Source: Bifidobacteriaceae bacterium
GTDB lineage: Bacteria > Actinomycetota > Actinomycetes > Actinomycetales > Bifidobacteriaceae
Assembly (NCBI GenBank): GCA_022651005.1
Contig: JALCQD010000002.1
Span: forward strand, 124,001 to 188,000
Reading direction: 5' to 3'
DNA: 64,000 nt
The position numbers and the translations under genes are program-made. Below are positions 19,007 through 27,688 of the stretch, piece after piece; positions within the stretch are counted from its first letter, which is position 1; every line of letters starts with the position of its first letter. Below the pieces are notes generated by a model. The model was given only the letters and a program-made list of their open reading frames with translations, did no database searches and was not told where the DNA came from.

Positions 19007-19089
19007 GAGACGAACGTGTTCCGAGCCGTCTGCCGTACTGAGGGGGCAATGGGCTGAGAGTGTCCATACCGCGCGCCAAGAATGGTGCT

Positions 19090-20457
19090 ATGACCACAAC
19101 AGCCAGTGCACGCAGCTATTTCATTCCAGGACTCCACGTTGAGGATCGCTTTATCACGGTTCCTCTGGACTGGAGAGGTGTTCGCCCCGATGACGAGCAA
19201 GCGGTGAACAATGCTCGAGACAAGGGGTCGCTGAGGCTTTTTTATCGCGTTGTCACTGCGCCGGACAAGGTGCATGCCGACCTGCCGTTGCTGATTTTCT
19301 TGCAGGGAGGTCCCGGCGGGCAGGGACCGCGTCCGCTGACTGCCACCGATGAGGGATGGATTGGCGAAGCGGTCAAGCACTTCAGGGTGGTGTTGCCCGA
19401 TCAGCGTGGAACCGGTCGTTCCTCCCTCGTCACTGCGGAAACGATGCAGAAGGTTGGGGGAGCGCGCGCTCAGGCGGATTATCTCAAGCGTTTCCTTGCA
19501 GATTCGATCATCGCCGACTTCGAGTATCTCAGGGTGGTTGCCTTCGGCGGCCGCAAGTGGGTGAGCTTGGGGCAGAGCTATGGCGGTTTCCTTACGCTTA
19601 GTTATCTCTCTCTGTATCCGCAGGCGCTGGCTGCGAGCTTTACCACGGGTGGTATCCCGGGAGTTCCGGCCGATGCCGACCGCGTGTACCAACACACTTA
19701 CCCACGCGTGCTTGCCAAAACTCGGCAGTATTACGATCGCTATCCTCAAGATGAGGCCGTCCTTGCTTCTGTTGCGGACAGGCTCGCAAAGGGTGACGTC
19801 ACGCTGCCCAACGGAGATCCTTTCTCTGTGCAGCGTTTGCAATCGTTGGGACAGGGCTTTGGCATGAAGCCCGGCTTTGAACGCGTCCACTGGATGATTG
19901 ACGGTGCCTTCGACAGCGACGGCAATCTCTCCGATGGCTTCCTGATGAAGGTGCTGGCAGATACGTCGTCGGCCGGTAAGGCATTGTATTGGACGTTGCA
20001 GGAGCCCATATATCAAGATGGAGGGGAGTCGGGGACAACGACGCCATTGCGGTGGTCGGCGGCACGCGAACTGACGAGACATCCAGAATTCGATGCCTCC
20101 CAGCGTCCTCTGATTTTTACTGGGGAGATGTGCTTCCCGTGGATGTTCGAGGAGGATGCTGCATTGCGTCCGCTCAAACCCGCTGTGGACCTCATGATGG
20201 AGGACACCGAATGGGGCCATCTCTACGACGTCGAGCAGCTACGCCGAAACGAAGTGCCGTTGCAAGCTGGCGTCTATTACGACGACATGTATGTGGATTC
20301 GGGCATCCAAGTGGATACTCTCAGCCGCATTGGTTCGTCTCATTACTGGATGACGAACGACTTCGAGCATGACGGCGTGCATGGGCCGGATGTCTTTCCG
20401 CACTTATTGCGTCTCGCGCGTGACCGTGGAGATTTAGGCGATCTCGTCGCCTTTTAG
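19090..20457 (+). CDS. pip: Proline iminopeptidase (prolyl aminopeptidase), alpha/beta hydrolase S33
   Basis: This cytoplasmic exopeptidase releases N-terminal proline from peptides. The protein (455 residues from 19090) has the oxyanion motif LQGGPGGQGPR near residue 72-81, LPDQRGTGRSS, and the nucleophile elbow GQSYGGF with Ser163. The catalytic His is probably in the C-terminal SHYWMTNDFEHDGVHG, and the Asp in the segment before it. The length of about 450 matches the larger actinobacterial S33 prolyl aminopeptidases. An upstream in-frame start at 19060 is possible, but the ATG at 19090 fits the family start. No signal peptide. It follows sdaA by 83 nt without a visible terminator, so it may be co-transcribed. 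Confidence 0.85.
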   Translation: MTTTASARSYFIPGLHVEDRFITVPLDWRGVRPDDEQAVNNARDKGSLRLFYRVVTAPDKVHADLPLLIFLQGGPGGQGPRPLTATDEGWIGEAVKHFRVVLPDQRGTGRSSLVTAETMQKVGGARAQADYLKRFLADSIIADFEYLRVVAFGGRKWVSLGQSYGGFLTLSYLSLYPQALAASFTTGGIPGVPADADRVYQHTYPRVLAKTRQYYDRYPQDEAVLASVADRLAKGDVTLPNGDPFSVQRLQSLGQGFGMKPGFERVHWMIDGAFDSDGNLSDGFLMKVLADTSSAGKALYWTLQEPIYQDGGESGTTTPLRWSAARELTRHPEFDASQRPLIFTGEMCFPWMFEEDAALRPLKPAVDLMMEDTEWGHLYDVEQLRRNEVPLQAGVYYDDMYVDSGIQVDTLSRIGSSHYWMTNDFEHDGVHGPDVFPHLLRLARDRGDLGDLVAF

Positions 20458-20492
20458 AGGCGTCCGGTTATCGAAAGAGACGGGTGCGGGCG

Positions 20493-21293
20493 TCATTGTG
20501 CAAAGCCGTATTGGAAGAGATGACGGTAGAGAGCCTTCTCTTCGGGGGTATTTTTGCTGCTCATGAACGCAACATTCTGAGCGTGTTCTTCGGCGCGCAA
20601 TAGATTGCGGTCTGCCAGCTGGCGTGTGAGGTATCTACCGAGTCCCTCAAATCCGGTGAAAAGCTCAACGTCAGGCCCCACGTGCCGCTGAATAATATCG
20701 GCCACAAACGGGTAATGAGTGCACCCCAGAACTGCGCCGTCGAGGGCACGCCCTTCGCCAGAGACACGGGCAAGAGTCGGTGCGAGCAGTTGTGCCACAT
20801 ACTCCTCGATGTCATCACGGGCAGCGGGGCCGCGCTCGATGAGTTCGGCCAGTCTCGGGCACGGGAGCGGATAGATGTGGGCTTGGTTCTCGAAGCGTTT
20901 CACCTGAGTGTGGAACTTTGCGAGACTGAGCGTGAGCGGAGTGGCCAAGACGAGGATGTTTTTCTTCCCAGAGTCAACGGCAAGCTTTACCGCTGGTTCG
21001 ATCCCGAGAAAGGGGATATCGGGATAACGCTTCATGAGTTCGGGTTTGGCGGCTGAGGTGGCGGTGTTGCACGCAATGACAATGGCCTTCACGTCGCGGG
21101 ATCGCAATTGCTCCACGGCGTGTTGAGTAAGGTCATAGACGCGGTCGGCCGTTTTCTCGCCATAAGGCGCGTTCGCAGAGTCGCCGTAGAAAATGAAGTC
21201 CTCTCGGGGCAGCATTGCCGAGAGGGTCCTCAAAGTGCTGATGCCGCCCACGCCAGAATCGAAAACGCCAATCGGGCTTTGCTGATCAACCAC
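20493..21293 (-). CDS. murI: Glutamate racemase
   Basis: MurI converts L- to D-glutamate for peptidoglycan precursors. The 266-residue protein has the three family signatures: IGVFDSGVGGISTLR near the N-terminus, VIACNTATSAAKPEL with the first catalytic Cys, and VLGCTHYPFVADII with the second catalytic Cys and its His. Length is normal. The start is GTG at 21293 with AAGGA about 9 nt upstream. It converges with pip; only 35 nt separate the two stops and no clear terminator is visible between them. Confidence 0.96.
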   Translation of the reverse strand: MVDQQSPIGVFDSGVGGISTLRTLSAMLPREDFIFYGDSANAPYGEKTADRVYDLTQHAVEQLRSRDVKAIVIACNTATSAAKPELMKRYPDIPFLGIEPAVKLAVDSGKKNILVLATPLTLSLAKFHTQVKRFENQAHIYPLPCPRLAELIERGPAARDDIEEYVAQLLAPTLARVSGEGRALDGAVLGCTHYPFVADIIQRHVGPDVELFTGFEGLGRYLTRQLADRNLLRAEEHAQNVAFMSSKNTPEEKALYRHLFQYGFAQ

Positions 21294-21457
21294 TCTGATT
21301 CCTTTCCGCCGACATCACATCAAATTGCCACGGTACCGCTCCATGGAGAGAATTGAGCCGTGGGAGGTTATTTGTGTGCAAACCCTCACCTTGCGAGAGT
21401 GCAGCGTGGAACACCATCATCACAGAGGCTCCAAGTTTATGTGGAACACTGATACGG

Positions 21458-22384
21458 ATGACGAAATCGCAGAAGAAACGCACCGGGTCAGGGAAGAGGC
21501 GGCCAACTTCAAAGGTGCGTTCTCATTCTTCCTCACGATCTCGCTCTTCCCGTTCGCGAACCGCAGCGCAGGAGCGCTCTCGGAAGAGAAAGCTGCGTAT
21601 TGCCGTCATCGCGATTCTCACCGTGGCCCTTGCCGTGGTGTCCGCTATCTATCTGGTACACAGAGTGACCATTCAGCAGTTGGAGGAGCAGCAATCCCAG
21701 CTTGCCTCCGAGTTTGACTACAATCCCGGGAACCTGATTTCGGATACGGACTTCTTTGATGCGTCGGCGATGAGCACGCGCCAGATTCAAGAGTTCCTCG
21801 TCAAGCATGGCGCCAACTGCAGCGGTAAGCAGTGCCTTAAAAACGCGCGATTCACAGTCGCTCGCGAGAAGGGTGACAATCTGTGCGAAGCATACAAGGG
21901 CTCCGGAAAGAAATCTGGAGCGGAGGTCATCGCCGCAGCGGCCAAAAGTTGCGGCATTAATCCCGAGGTGATCCTTGTGATGCTCGAGAAAGAGCAGGGA
22001 CTTGTCAGCACCTCTGAACCCACAAAGCAGAAATTTGCGTCCGCACTCGGCCTCTCGTGCCCAGACAACGCATCGTGCGATAAAAAGTATGACGGCTTCT
22101 TTAAGCAAGTCTATGGAGCCGCTCGACGCTTCAAGTATTATCAAGCCAATCCGGATCAGTACTCGTACCAGGCACAGAGCATCAATTACGTGCAATATAG
22201 TCCGAATGCGGCATGCGGCGGAAGCAAGGTTTATATCGAGAATGAGGCGACCGCATTGCTTTATATCTATACGCCGTATCAGCCGAACTCCGCCGCCCTC
22301 AGAGCCGACTGGGGAACGGGAGACAGCTGCTCATCGTATGGAAATCGCAACTTTGTGAAGTTGTACGAAGCGTGGTTTAAGTAA
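21458..22384 (+). CDS. Membrane-anchored extracellular protein with lysozyme-like domain
   Basis: The product is 308 residues from the ATG at 21458. A very basic Ser/Arg-rich cytoplasmic tail (1-45) is followed by a single TM helix (about 47-67), a short coiled coil (IQQLEEQQSQLASEF) and an extracellular domain. The domain opens with FDYNPGNLISDTDFFDASAMS and contains INPEVILVMLEKEQGLV, where the Glu is placed as in lytic transglycosylase/lysozyme folds. It ends in Tyr-rich and Cys-containing segments (paired Cys residues NCSGKQC, CPDNASC, CGGS). The arrangement resembles a family of actinobacterial cell-wall proteins sometimes labelled hemagglutinin-related. A role in peptidoglycan turnover is inferred. 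It is divergent from murI, another wall gene. Confidence 0.7.
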   Translation: MTKSQKKRTGSGKRRPTSKVRSHSSSRSRSSRSRTAAQERSRKRKLRIAVIAILTVALAVVSAIYLVHRVTIQQLEEQQSQLASEFDYNPGNLISDTDFFDASAMSTRQIQEFLVKHGANCSGKQCLKNARFTVAREKGDNLCEAYKGSGKKSGAEVIAAAAKSCGINPEVILVMLEKEQGLVSTSEPTKQKFASALGLSCPDNASCDKKYDGFFKQVYGAARRFKYYQANPDQYSYQAQSINYVQYSPNAACGGSKVYIENEATALLYIYTPYQPNSAALRADWGTGDSCSSYGNRNFVKLYEAWFK

Positions 22385-22430
22385 GTCGAGGAGTCCCGCC
22401 CGGGCTCAACCGCTCGTATATCGGTGTCGC

Positions 22431-22443
22431 TAAAGTGGTCGGT
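22431..22443 (+). promoter_or_regulatory. Putative leaderless promoter of ychF
   Basis: TAAAGT (22431-22436) lies 7 nt before the ychF ATG at 22444, and there is no Shine-Dalgarno motif. This is the same geometry as at 3013, 37066 and 45674. Confidence 0.4.
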
Positions 22444-23529
22444 ATGTCTTTAACTATTGGAATCGTCGGCCTTCCCAACGTCGGCAAATCGACGCTGTTC
22501 AACGCGCTGACCCGCAACAACGTTCTCGCTGAAAACTACCCTTTCGCCACCATCGAGCCCAACACGGGTATCGTGCCGCTGCCGGACAAGCGCCTGAAGA
22601 CGCTCGCACCCATCGTGAATACCACGAAGCTCGTGCCTGCAACGGTGACGTTTGTGGACATTGCGGGCATCGTGAAGGGTGCGTCTGAGGGCGAAGGTTT
22701 GGGCAATCAGTTCTTGGCAAATATTCGCGAAGCAGATGCGATCTGCGAGGTCACGCGCGTGTTTGAGGACGACGACATCGTGCACGTTGATGGTCGTGTG
22801 GATCCGGCAGCAGACATCGAGACCATTAACACCGAACTGATTCTCGCCGACCTGCAGACCATCGAGACTGCGCTTCCCAAGTTGGAGAAGGATCTGCGAG
22901 GAAAGAAGATCACACAGAGCTACTTTGATGCCGTGACCGCTGCCAAGGGAATCCTTGAGGCGGGGGAGACCATCGATCACGCATCGGCCGCAGGAAAGAT
23001 CGACAAGAATGATCTGTACGATCTGCACCTGATGACTGCCAAGCCGTTCATCTACGTGTTCAATGTGGACGATACTGAGCTCGGCAACGACGATTTGAAG
23101 AAGAAGCTCGCTGATTCTGTGGCGCCTGCTCCCTCGATCTTCCTGAACGCTCAGTTCGAATCCGAACTCACCGAACTCGATGAGGACGACGCCCGCGAGA
23201 TGCTCGCCGATGAGGGACTCACTGAGTCTGGTCTGGATCAGCTGGCGCGCGTCGGTTTCGATACGCTCGGCCTGCAAACCTTCCTCACCGCTGGCGAAAA
23301 GGAGGTGCGCGCCTGGACGATTCACAAGGGATGGACCGCTCCTCAGGCTGCTGGCGTCATTCACACCGACTTCGAGAAGGGCTTCATCAAGGCCGAAATC
23401 GTGTCTTACGACGACCTCGTTGAGGCTGGTTCCTATGCCAAGGTGAAGGACGAAGGCAAGCTGCGCCTCGAAGGCAAGGACTACGTGATGCGCGATGGTG
23501 ACATCGTCGAGTTCCGCTTCAATGTGTGA
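22444..23529 (+). CDS. ychF: Redox-regulated ATPase/GTPase YchF (OLA1 family)
   Basis: YchF is a ribosome-associated P-loop ATPase involved in translation and stress responses. The 361-residue product has the G1 motif GLPNVGKSTLFNALT, the G3 region FVDIAGIVKGASEGEGLGNQFLANIREADAI, and NVDD in the position of the G4 element that in this family favours ATP. The TGS domain is at the C-terminus (LQTFLTAGEKEVRAWTIHKG to DGDIVEFRFNV). The coiled-coil insertion is in the middle. An ATG 9 nt earlier is in frame; 22444 matches the family start. Well conserved and monocistronic. Confidence 0.96.
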   Translation: MSLTIGIVGLPNVGKSTLFNALTRNNVLAENYPFATIEPNTGIVPLPDKRLKTLAPIVNTTKLVPATVTFVDIAGIVKGASEGEGLGNQFLANIREADAICEVTRVFEDDDIVHVDGRVDPAADIETINTELILADLQTIETALPKLEKDLRGKKITQSYFDAVTAAKGILEAGETIDHASAAGKIDKNDLYDLHLMTAKPFIYVFNVDDTELGNDDLKKKLADSVAPAPSIFLNAQFESELTELDEDDAREMLADEGLTESGLDQLARVGFDTLGLQTFLTAGEKEVRAWTIHKGWTAPQAAGVIHTDFEKGFIKAEIVSYDDLVEAGSYAKVKDEGKLRLEGKDYVMRDGDIVEFRFNV

Positions 23530-23636
23530 TGTGAAGTAGCAATTTCTCTGGCCGGGATATGCAGATATGCAGTTACCCGGATCACGCTGGGAAAATCAGT
23601 GAAGAACCTGTCTGGCGTCAGTGCGCTTGGCAGGTT

Positions 23637-24455
23637 CTATGCTTCCACATACATCTCGCGCAGCTGCTTCTGCTGATCGTCGTCGAGTCCAAGCTCATGA
23701 CGCAGGTAGTTCTGCATGCCACCGAACTCCGACTCAATTACTCCCAGTGCACTGTCGAGATACGCTTCGGATGCCGTCAACAAATCGACGAGGTTCGCCT
23801 CGAGAACCGCGTTGCCTCCCTCGGCCCGCACTTTTCCGAGAATGTATTCTCGAGGAATTCCCATGAACTGATTCGTGGCGAGATAATCCGCGCGAATCGT
23901 CTCTGCGTCCACGCCGAGGACGGTGAGAATGTACACCGCACCCATGCCAGTGCGGTCTTTTCCCACGGTGCAGTGGAAAATTGTTGCACCTGCGGGCGCG
24001 TCAGCACCCAGCAGAACGTCGAAAAACTTTCTGTACGCGGCCTTTGCGCTCTCCGCTCTCACGAGATCCGCGTACGTCTGCTTCATATGCTCGAAGCCTT
24101 CGTGCGGATCAGCGGAAAACCCTGCAGCGAGAGCACGAGGTGCCTGGCTTGTGAGCGTCTCGTCAGTGGAGAACACGGGGTCGAAAAGATACCGTGTTCC
24201 AGCCGGAATGCGGTCGGGAGATGCCGTCTTTTCCTGGGTGGAGCGGAAGTCGACAATGTTTCGGACGCCGTAGGCTCTCAGATACTCAAGCTCCTCGGCA
24301 GAAAGATACTCCAGGCTTGCCGAGCGAATGAGTCGATGTGAGGCAACGACGCGGCCATCCTGGGTTTTGTATCCGCCGAGATCGCGGAAGTTGAAGCCGT
24401 TATGAATGTCGAGCGTCATCACCTGAGACGGTTGCGAGAAATGAGCCATGCTCAC
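23637..24455 (-). CDS. Tyrosine/serine protein phosphatase (PTP-like)
   Basis: This 272-residue protein is of the PF13350 type (Y_phosphatase3). It has NFRDLGGYKTQDGRVV near the N-terminus and the P-loop HCTVGKDRTG with catalytic Cys162 and Arg168. The lysine in the loop (GKDR) is characteristic of lipid- or dual-specificity enzymes such as MptpB. FRSTQEK supplies the upstream conserved Asp/Arg. No signal peptide is present, so the enzyme is cytoplasmic. The GTG at 24455 or the ATG at 24449 could start translation. It lies 3 nt after the UPF0303 gene and is likely co-transcribed with it. The physiological substrate cannot be told from sequence. Confidence 0.87.
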   Translation of the reverse strand: MSMAHFSQPSQVMTLDIHNGFNFRDLGGYKTQDGRVVASHRLIRSASLEYLSAEELEYLRAYGVRNIVDFRSTQEKTASPDRIPAGTRYLFDPVFSTDETLTSQAPRALAAGFSADPHEGFEHMKQTYADLVRAESAKAAYRKFFDVLLGADAPAGATIFHCTVGKDRTGMGAVYILTVLGVDAETIRADYLATNQFMGIPREYILGKVRAEGGNAVLEANLVDLLTASEAYLDSALGVIESEFGGMQNYLRHELGLDDDQQKQLREMYVEA

Positions 24456-24458
24456 ACT

Positions 24459-24974
24459 CTATTTCAGATCGTCAATCTCGGGTACCTGCGGCAGGTCCTT
24501 AACGCCCAAGAAATCTGCCAGCGCGTTGACGAGGAACTTGTGATCTTCAGGGTGAGGCAGACTCGACACCGTCAGCACGGCCACCAGTTCGCCGTTGATG
24601 AGGCGAAGGGGGAACCCGCCGCCGCAGAACACGTAATCTGCGTCGCTGAGGCCATGCGAACTGACGACTTCGCCGGTGATGTGCGAGTTCGCCCACGCGC
24701 CCAGCGACGAGCGTTCCATGAGCGACACCGTGTTGAACTTGCGCCTCATCCACAGCTGATTTGCGAGTTTGGTCCCCGGCGTCAGATGGTGGAACAGCAG
24801 TGCGCCGTTGAGCTTTCGGATGGCGATGGCGAGATTGATGTTTTGCTCGTACGCGAGAGAGGCCATGAACATGCCGAGTTCCAGCGCGTCCTTATTGGAG
24901 AATGTCTCGAAGCGCAGCAGCTTCTCCTGTTCGGTAGTGGCCTCTAAAACGGCTTTGTAATCCTTGATTTCCAT
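24459..24974 (-). CDS. UPF0303 / heme-degrading-domain family protein
   Basis: The 171-residue protein matches the UPF0303 family (YBR137W-like, related to GlcG/HbpS): RFETFSNKDALELGMFMASLA, IAIRKLNGALLFHH, NQLWMRRKFNTVSLMERSS and the glycine-rich FCGGGFPLRLINGELVAVLTVSSLPHPEDH near the C-terminus. Homologues bind small ligands or heme, and a biochemical function is not established for bacterial members. It is the first gene of a two-gene unit with the phosphatase downstream. Confidence 0.82.
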   Translation of the reverse strand: MEIKDYKAVLEATTEQEKLLRFETFSNKDALELGMFMASLAYEQNINLAIAIRKLNGALLFHHLTPGTKLANQLWMRRKFNTVSLMERSSLGAWANSHITGEVVSSHGLSDADYVFCGGGFPLRLINGELVAVLTVSSLPHPEDHKFLVNALADFLGVKDLPQVPEIDDLK

Positions 24975-25044
24975 GATGACGTCCTTTGTGATCTGTGGAT
25001 AATCTCGTCACGATACGTGCGGCGGTGACGATGAGCGAGAATGC

Positions 25045-26022
25045 TCAGCCCACGTGCCTTTCGAATCGTGTGAACCCGAGAATTGATTCAATTTTATCCA
25101 ACGCATCGGCTGGAATCTCCACGTCCACTGCCGAGAGATTGCTCTGCAGCTGCGATACCTTTGACGCACCGGCGATGACGCAGCTGATTTCTGGACGGCG
25201 CAGGATCCATGCCAAGGAGAGCGCGGCAAGAGAAGTGCCGAGGTCCGAGGCGATGTCGAGCAGCTGCTCCACCTTGTTCAGATTTTCGTCCGTCAGGAGG
25301 TCGTTGATCTGGTGGTCTTCCTGCCACGTGGCACGTGAACCTGCTGGCAGAGGGGCGCCCTTGCGGTACTTTCCCGTGAGCAGTCCTTGTGCCAGCGGAG
25401 AGAAGGTGGTGACGCCGATGCCAAGCTCGCGGCACGTATCCAAAATCTCGTGTTCCACGTAGCGATCCACCATGTTGTACTGCGGTTGGATGACGGAGAG
25501 AGGGTAAAGGTGATCTCGCTCGATAATGCGCTGAGCGGCCTGCAAACGTGCGGAGCCCCATTCCTCGCTCACGCCGTAGTAGAGCACCTTGCCTTGGGCC
25601 ACGAGGTCGCTCATGGCGTGGATCGTTTCCTCGAGGTCAGTGAACTCGTCAAAGCGATGGCAGTAATACAGATCGAGATAGTCGGTCTGCATGTTTCTGA
25701 GACTCTGCTCGGCACTTTCGAAGATGTGCTTGCGCGACAAGCCACGGTCGTTCACGCCCTCGCCAGTGGGGAAGAAGACCTTGGATGAGATCACGAGTTC
25801 GCGGCGAGGAAATTGCGTGAGAGTTTCGCCGAGGAACCGTTCGGCGGCGCCGCCACTGTAAGCATCGGCGCAGTCGAAGAAGTTGATGCCGGCGTCGTAG
25901 GCGGCACGCACGATGTCCTTTGCCGTCTCCTCCTGCGTGGTTCCTGTGAGATCCGTCATCCAGCTTCCCAGCGCGATCTCGCTGACTTTCAACCCTGATT
26001 TTCCGACGTTGCGATATTTCAT
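25045..26022 (-). CDS. Aldo/keto reductase (Kv-beta/YghZ-like)
   Basis: This NADPH-dependent carbonyl reductase has 325 residues. The (beta/alpha)8 barrel shows the catalytic tetrad: Asp and Tyr in FFDCADAYSGGAAERFLGE, Lys in VISSKVFFPTGEG, and His/Arg in YYCHRFDE. The NADPH-binding C-terminal region contains SLAWILRRPEISCVIAGASKVSQLQSNL. KYRNVGKSGLKVSEIALGSW places it in the AKR6/AKR11 neighbourhood. The ATG at 26022 has an AAGGGAG ribosome binding site; the frame is open to 26097 but that region is promoter DNA. It is divergent from a MerR regulator across a dyad-containing intergenic region, which suggests inducible expression by reactive aldehydes or similar stress. Confidence 0.9.
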   Translation of the reverse strand: MKYRNVGKSGLKVSEIALGSWMTDLTGTTQEETAKDIVRAAYDAGINFFDCADAYSGGAAERFLGETLTQFPRRELVISSKVFFPTGEGVNDRGLSRKHIFESAEQSLRNMQTDYLDLYYCHRFDEFTDLEETIHAMSDLVAQGKVLYYGVSEEWGSARLQAAQRIIERDHLYPLSVIQPQYNMVDRYVEHEILDTCRELGIGVTTFSPLAQGLLTGKYRKGAPLPAGSRATWQEDHQINDLLTDENLNKVEQLLDIASDLGTSLAALSLAWILRRPEISCVIAGASKVSQLQSNLSAVDVEIPADALDKIESILGFTRFERHVG

Positions 26023-26097
26023 GAATTCTCCCTTGAATGAGGTGCGGCGTATGGCATTATGCTGCCGTGATCGTTCTGTCACCATCAAGCAAAGCAC

Positions 26098-26129
26098 TTG
26101 AAGTGCGGTTCAACGCAAGTCGGGATAAT
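26098..26129 (+). promoter_or_regulatory. MerR-type promoter/operator
   Basis: TTGAAG (26098-26103) and GATAAT (26124-26129) could serve as -35 and -10 boxes separated by 20 nt, longer than the usual 17, as at MerR-controlled promoters. The dyad TTGAA-N6-TTCAA (26098-26113) overlaps the -35 box and spacer. The -10 box is 8 nt from the merR ATG. Confidence 0.5.
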
Positions 26130-26137
26130 GTGGAGGC

Positions 26138-26566
26138 ATGACAACAGCGCCAGCATACGGCATCAAAGAGGTCTCTCACCGTTTCGATATTCCGGCTTCC
26201 ACACTGCGCTATTACGAAAAAGTGGGGTTGCTGGAGAATGTTGCGCGTGACGCGCACGGGCAACGCGTCTATGACGACTCGCACCTTGCACGTCTCGAGT
26301 CGATTATCTGTTTCAAGGTGGGAGGCCTCCCGATCGCCAAGATCTGCGAGTTCTACCAATACGACAACAACCTCGAAGCGCACATTGACGACATTGTTGC
26401 ACTGGTGGAAAGCCATGAAGCCGACTTGAAGGGCAAGATAGCTGAACTGCAGAATGAACTTGTGCATATCCATCAGAAGGTGGAGTTTTACAACGGAATC
26501 AAACACTCCATTGATACGAACCGGCCCTGGCCCAAGTTTGAGGATTACGCGCCCACATCACGCTGA
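26138..26566 (+). CDS. MerR family transcriptional regulator
   Basis: This 142-residue protein has the N-terminal winged helix-turn-helix (GIKEVSHRFDIPASTLRYYEKVGLLE, then RVYDDSHLARLESIICFKVGGLPIAKICEF) and a dimerisation coiled coil (residues about 80-120). It lacks the Cys pairs of metal sensors. The RYYEKVGLL and adjacent aldo/keto reductase suggest the AdhR/NmlR-like group that responds to electrophiles, but the C-terminal half has no obvious reactive Cys. It overlaps the convergent CDF gene by 9 nt at the 3' end. Confidence 0.9.
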   Translation: MTTAPAYGIKEVSHRFDIPASTLRYYEKVGLLENVARDAHGQRVYDDSHLARLESIICFKVGGLPIAKICEFYQYDNNLEAHIDDIVALVESHEADLKGKIAELQNELVHIHQKVEFYNGIKHSIDTNRPWPKFEDYAPTSR

Positions 26567-27556
26567 GGCGTGCGGTGTGCGGATGCTGCCCCTGCCGCCC
26601 TTGTACGTGGAGGCCTTGTAGGTGCTCATGGCAGTTGGCCCCTCGTTTGGCTCGATGTGCACGGTGGTCTCGTAGACGTTGAAGCGTTGCAGCAGCACGT
26701 CTTCGATGCGGTCGGCAATGGCGTGGCTGTCGCGCACCGTCATATCCGGGGACACTGTGATGACCACATCAGCGTCGATGTTAGAGCCGTAGGTGCGGGC
26801 ACGGATGACGCGGACGCCCAGAACACCGGAAATCTGCATGATCGCCTCGCGATATTCTGCGAGCTGGTCTTCGTCAAAGCCATCGGAGAGAGAAAAGACG
26901 GAGTCCTTGAAGATATCGTAGGCCGTCTTGACGATGAGCAGACCAATGATAACGGCTGTGAGAGCATCGAGCCATGCAAGATTAAACGATGCCGCGAAGA
27001 CGGCGACGGCCGTGCCGATACTCGTCCATGCGTCCGATCGGTTGTCCTTGGCGGCGGCGAGGAGGCCCGGGCTATCGACCTTGGCGGCCAGCGTCTTGTT
27101 GTAGAAATACACGCCGTACATGATGAGGGCAGCCACAACGCCCACGATGGCCGCAGTGATATCAGGCGTCTCCATCTCGTTGCGTGCGATGGAGGAGATG
27201 GAAGAGAACAGCACTTCGAGGCCGACGGCAAACATGATGAACGAGGTCACCAGACTTGCGATGTTCTCCGCCTTCCAATGGCCGTAGCGGTGATTGTCGT
27301 CGGCGGGAATGCGCGAGAAGCGCAGACCGATGAACACGGCAATAGAAGACAGCACGTCGGTGAAGTTGTTGAGGCCATCAGCGCGAAGAGCGTCGGAGTC
27401 GGCAAGATAGCCAACAACCAGCTTTGCGACGGAGAGCACGACATAAGCGCAGATGCTGACGATGGCGCCGCGCTCTGCTCTCTTGAGATTGCCGTAGCGA
27501 TCAACCTGTGCCGTACGAACCGCCCCCTTTTCGCGTGTGCAGATATGCCTGTCCAC
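26558..27556 (-). CDS. Cation diffusion facilitator (CDF) exporter, probably Mn(II)-type
   Basis: The 332-residue membrane antiporter has six predicted TM helices (residues about 30-215) and a cytoplasmic ferredoxin-like C-terminal domain (225-310: DADVVITVSPDMTVRDSHAIADRIE, VYETTVHIEP). Metal-site residues are DGLNNFTD in TM2 and DNRSDAW in TM5. An all-Asp set (DxxxD in both helices, no His) is the pattern linked to manganese-transporting CDFs, whereas Zn exporters have HxxxD. It ends inside the convergent merR. The start at 27556 is the only plausible upstream Met; the cytoplasmic N-terminus is about 28 residues. Confidence 0.88.
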   Translation of the reverse strand: MDRHICTREKGAVRTAQVDRYGNLKRAERGAIVSICAYVVLSVAKLVVGYLADSDALRADGLNNFTDVLSSIAVFIGLRFSRIPADDNHRYGHWKAENIASLVTSFIMFAVGLEVLFSSISSIARNEMETPDITAAIVGVVAALIMYGVYFYNKTLAAKVDSPGLLAAAKDNRSDAWTSIGTAVAVFAASFNLAWLDALTAVIIGLLIVKTAYDIFKDSVFSLSDGFDEDQLAEYREAIMQISGVLGVRVIRARTYGSNIDADVVITVSPDMTVRDSHAIADRIEDVLLQRFNVYETTVHIEPNEGPTAMSTYKASTYKGGRGSIRTPHASA

Positions 27557-27688
27557 CTTACTCCGCGGTACTGAGGTAATGATTGGGACAAGTCATGGAA
27601 TCTTCAAACGTCGAGTAGCAAGGTTACTTTTGCGTTTGGTAAGAAGCCACGAAGTAGTGGCGCATTGACGAGAAAGCATCAGGGACAC

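Noticed and set aside
23603-23638. Bidirectional terminator between ychF and the phosphatase gene.
   Set aside because: AGAACCTG and CAGGTTCT form a stem but the loop is 20 nt and there is no T run. It overlaps the phosphatase stop codon.
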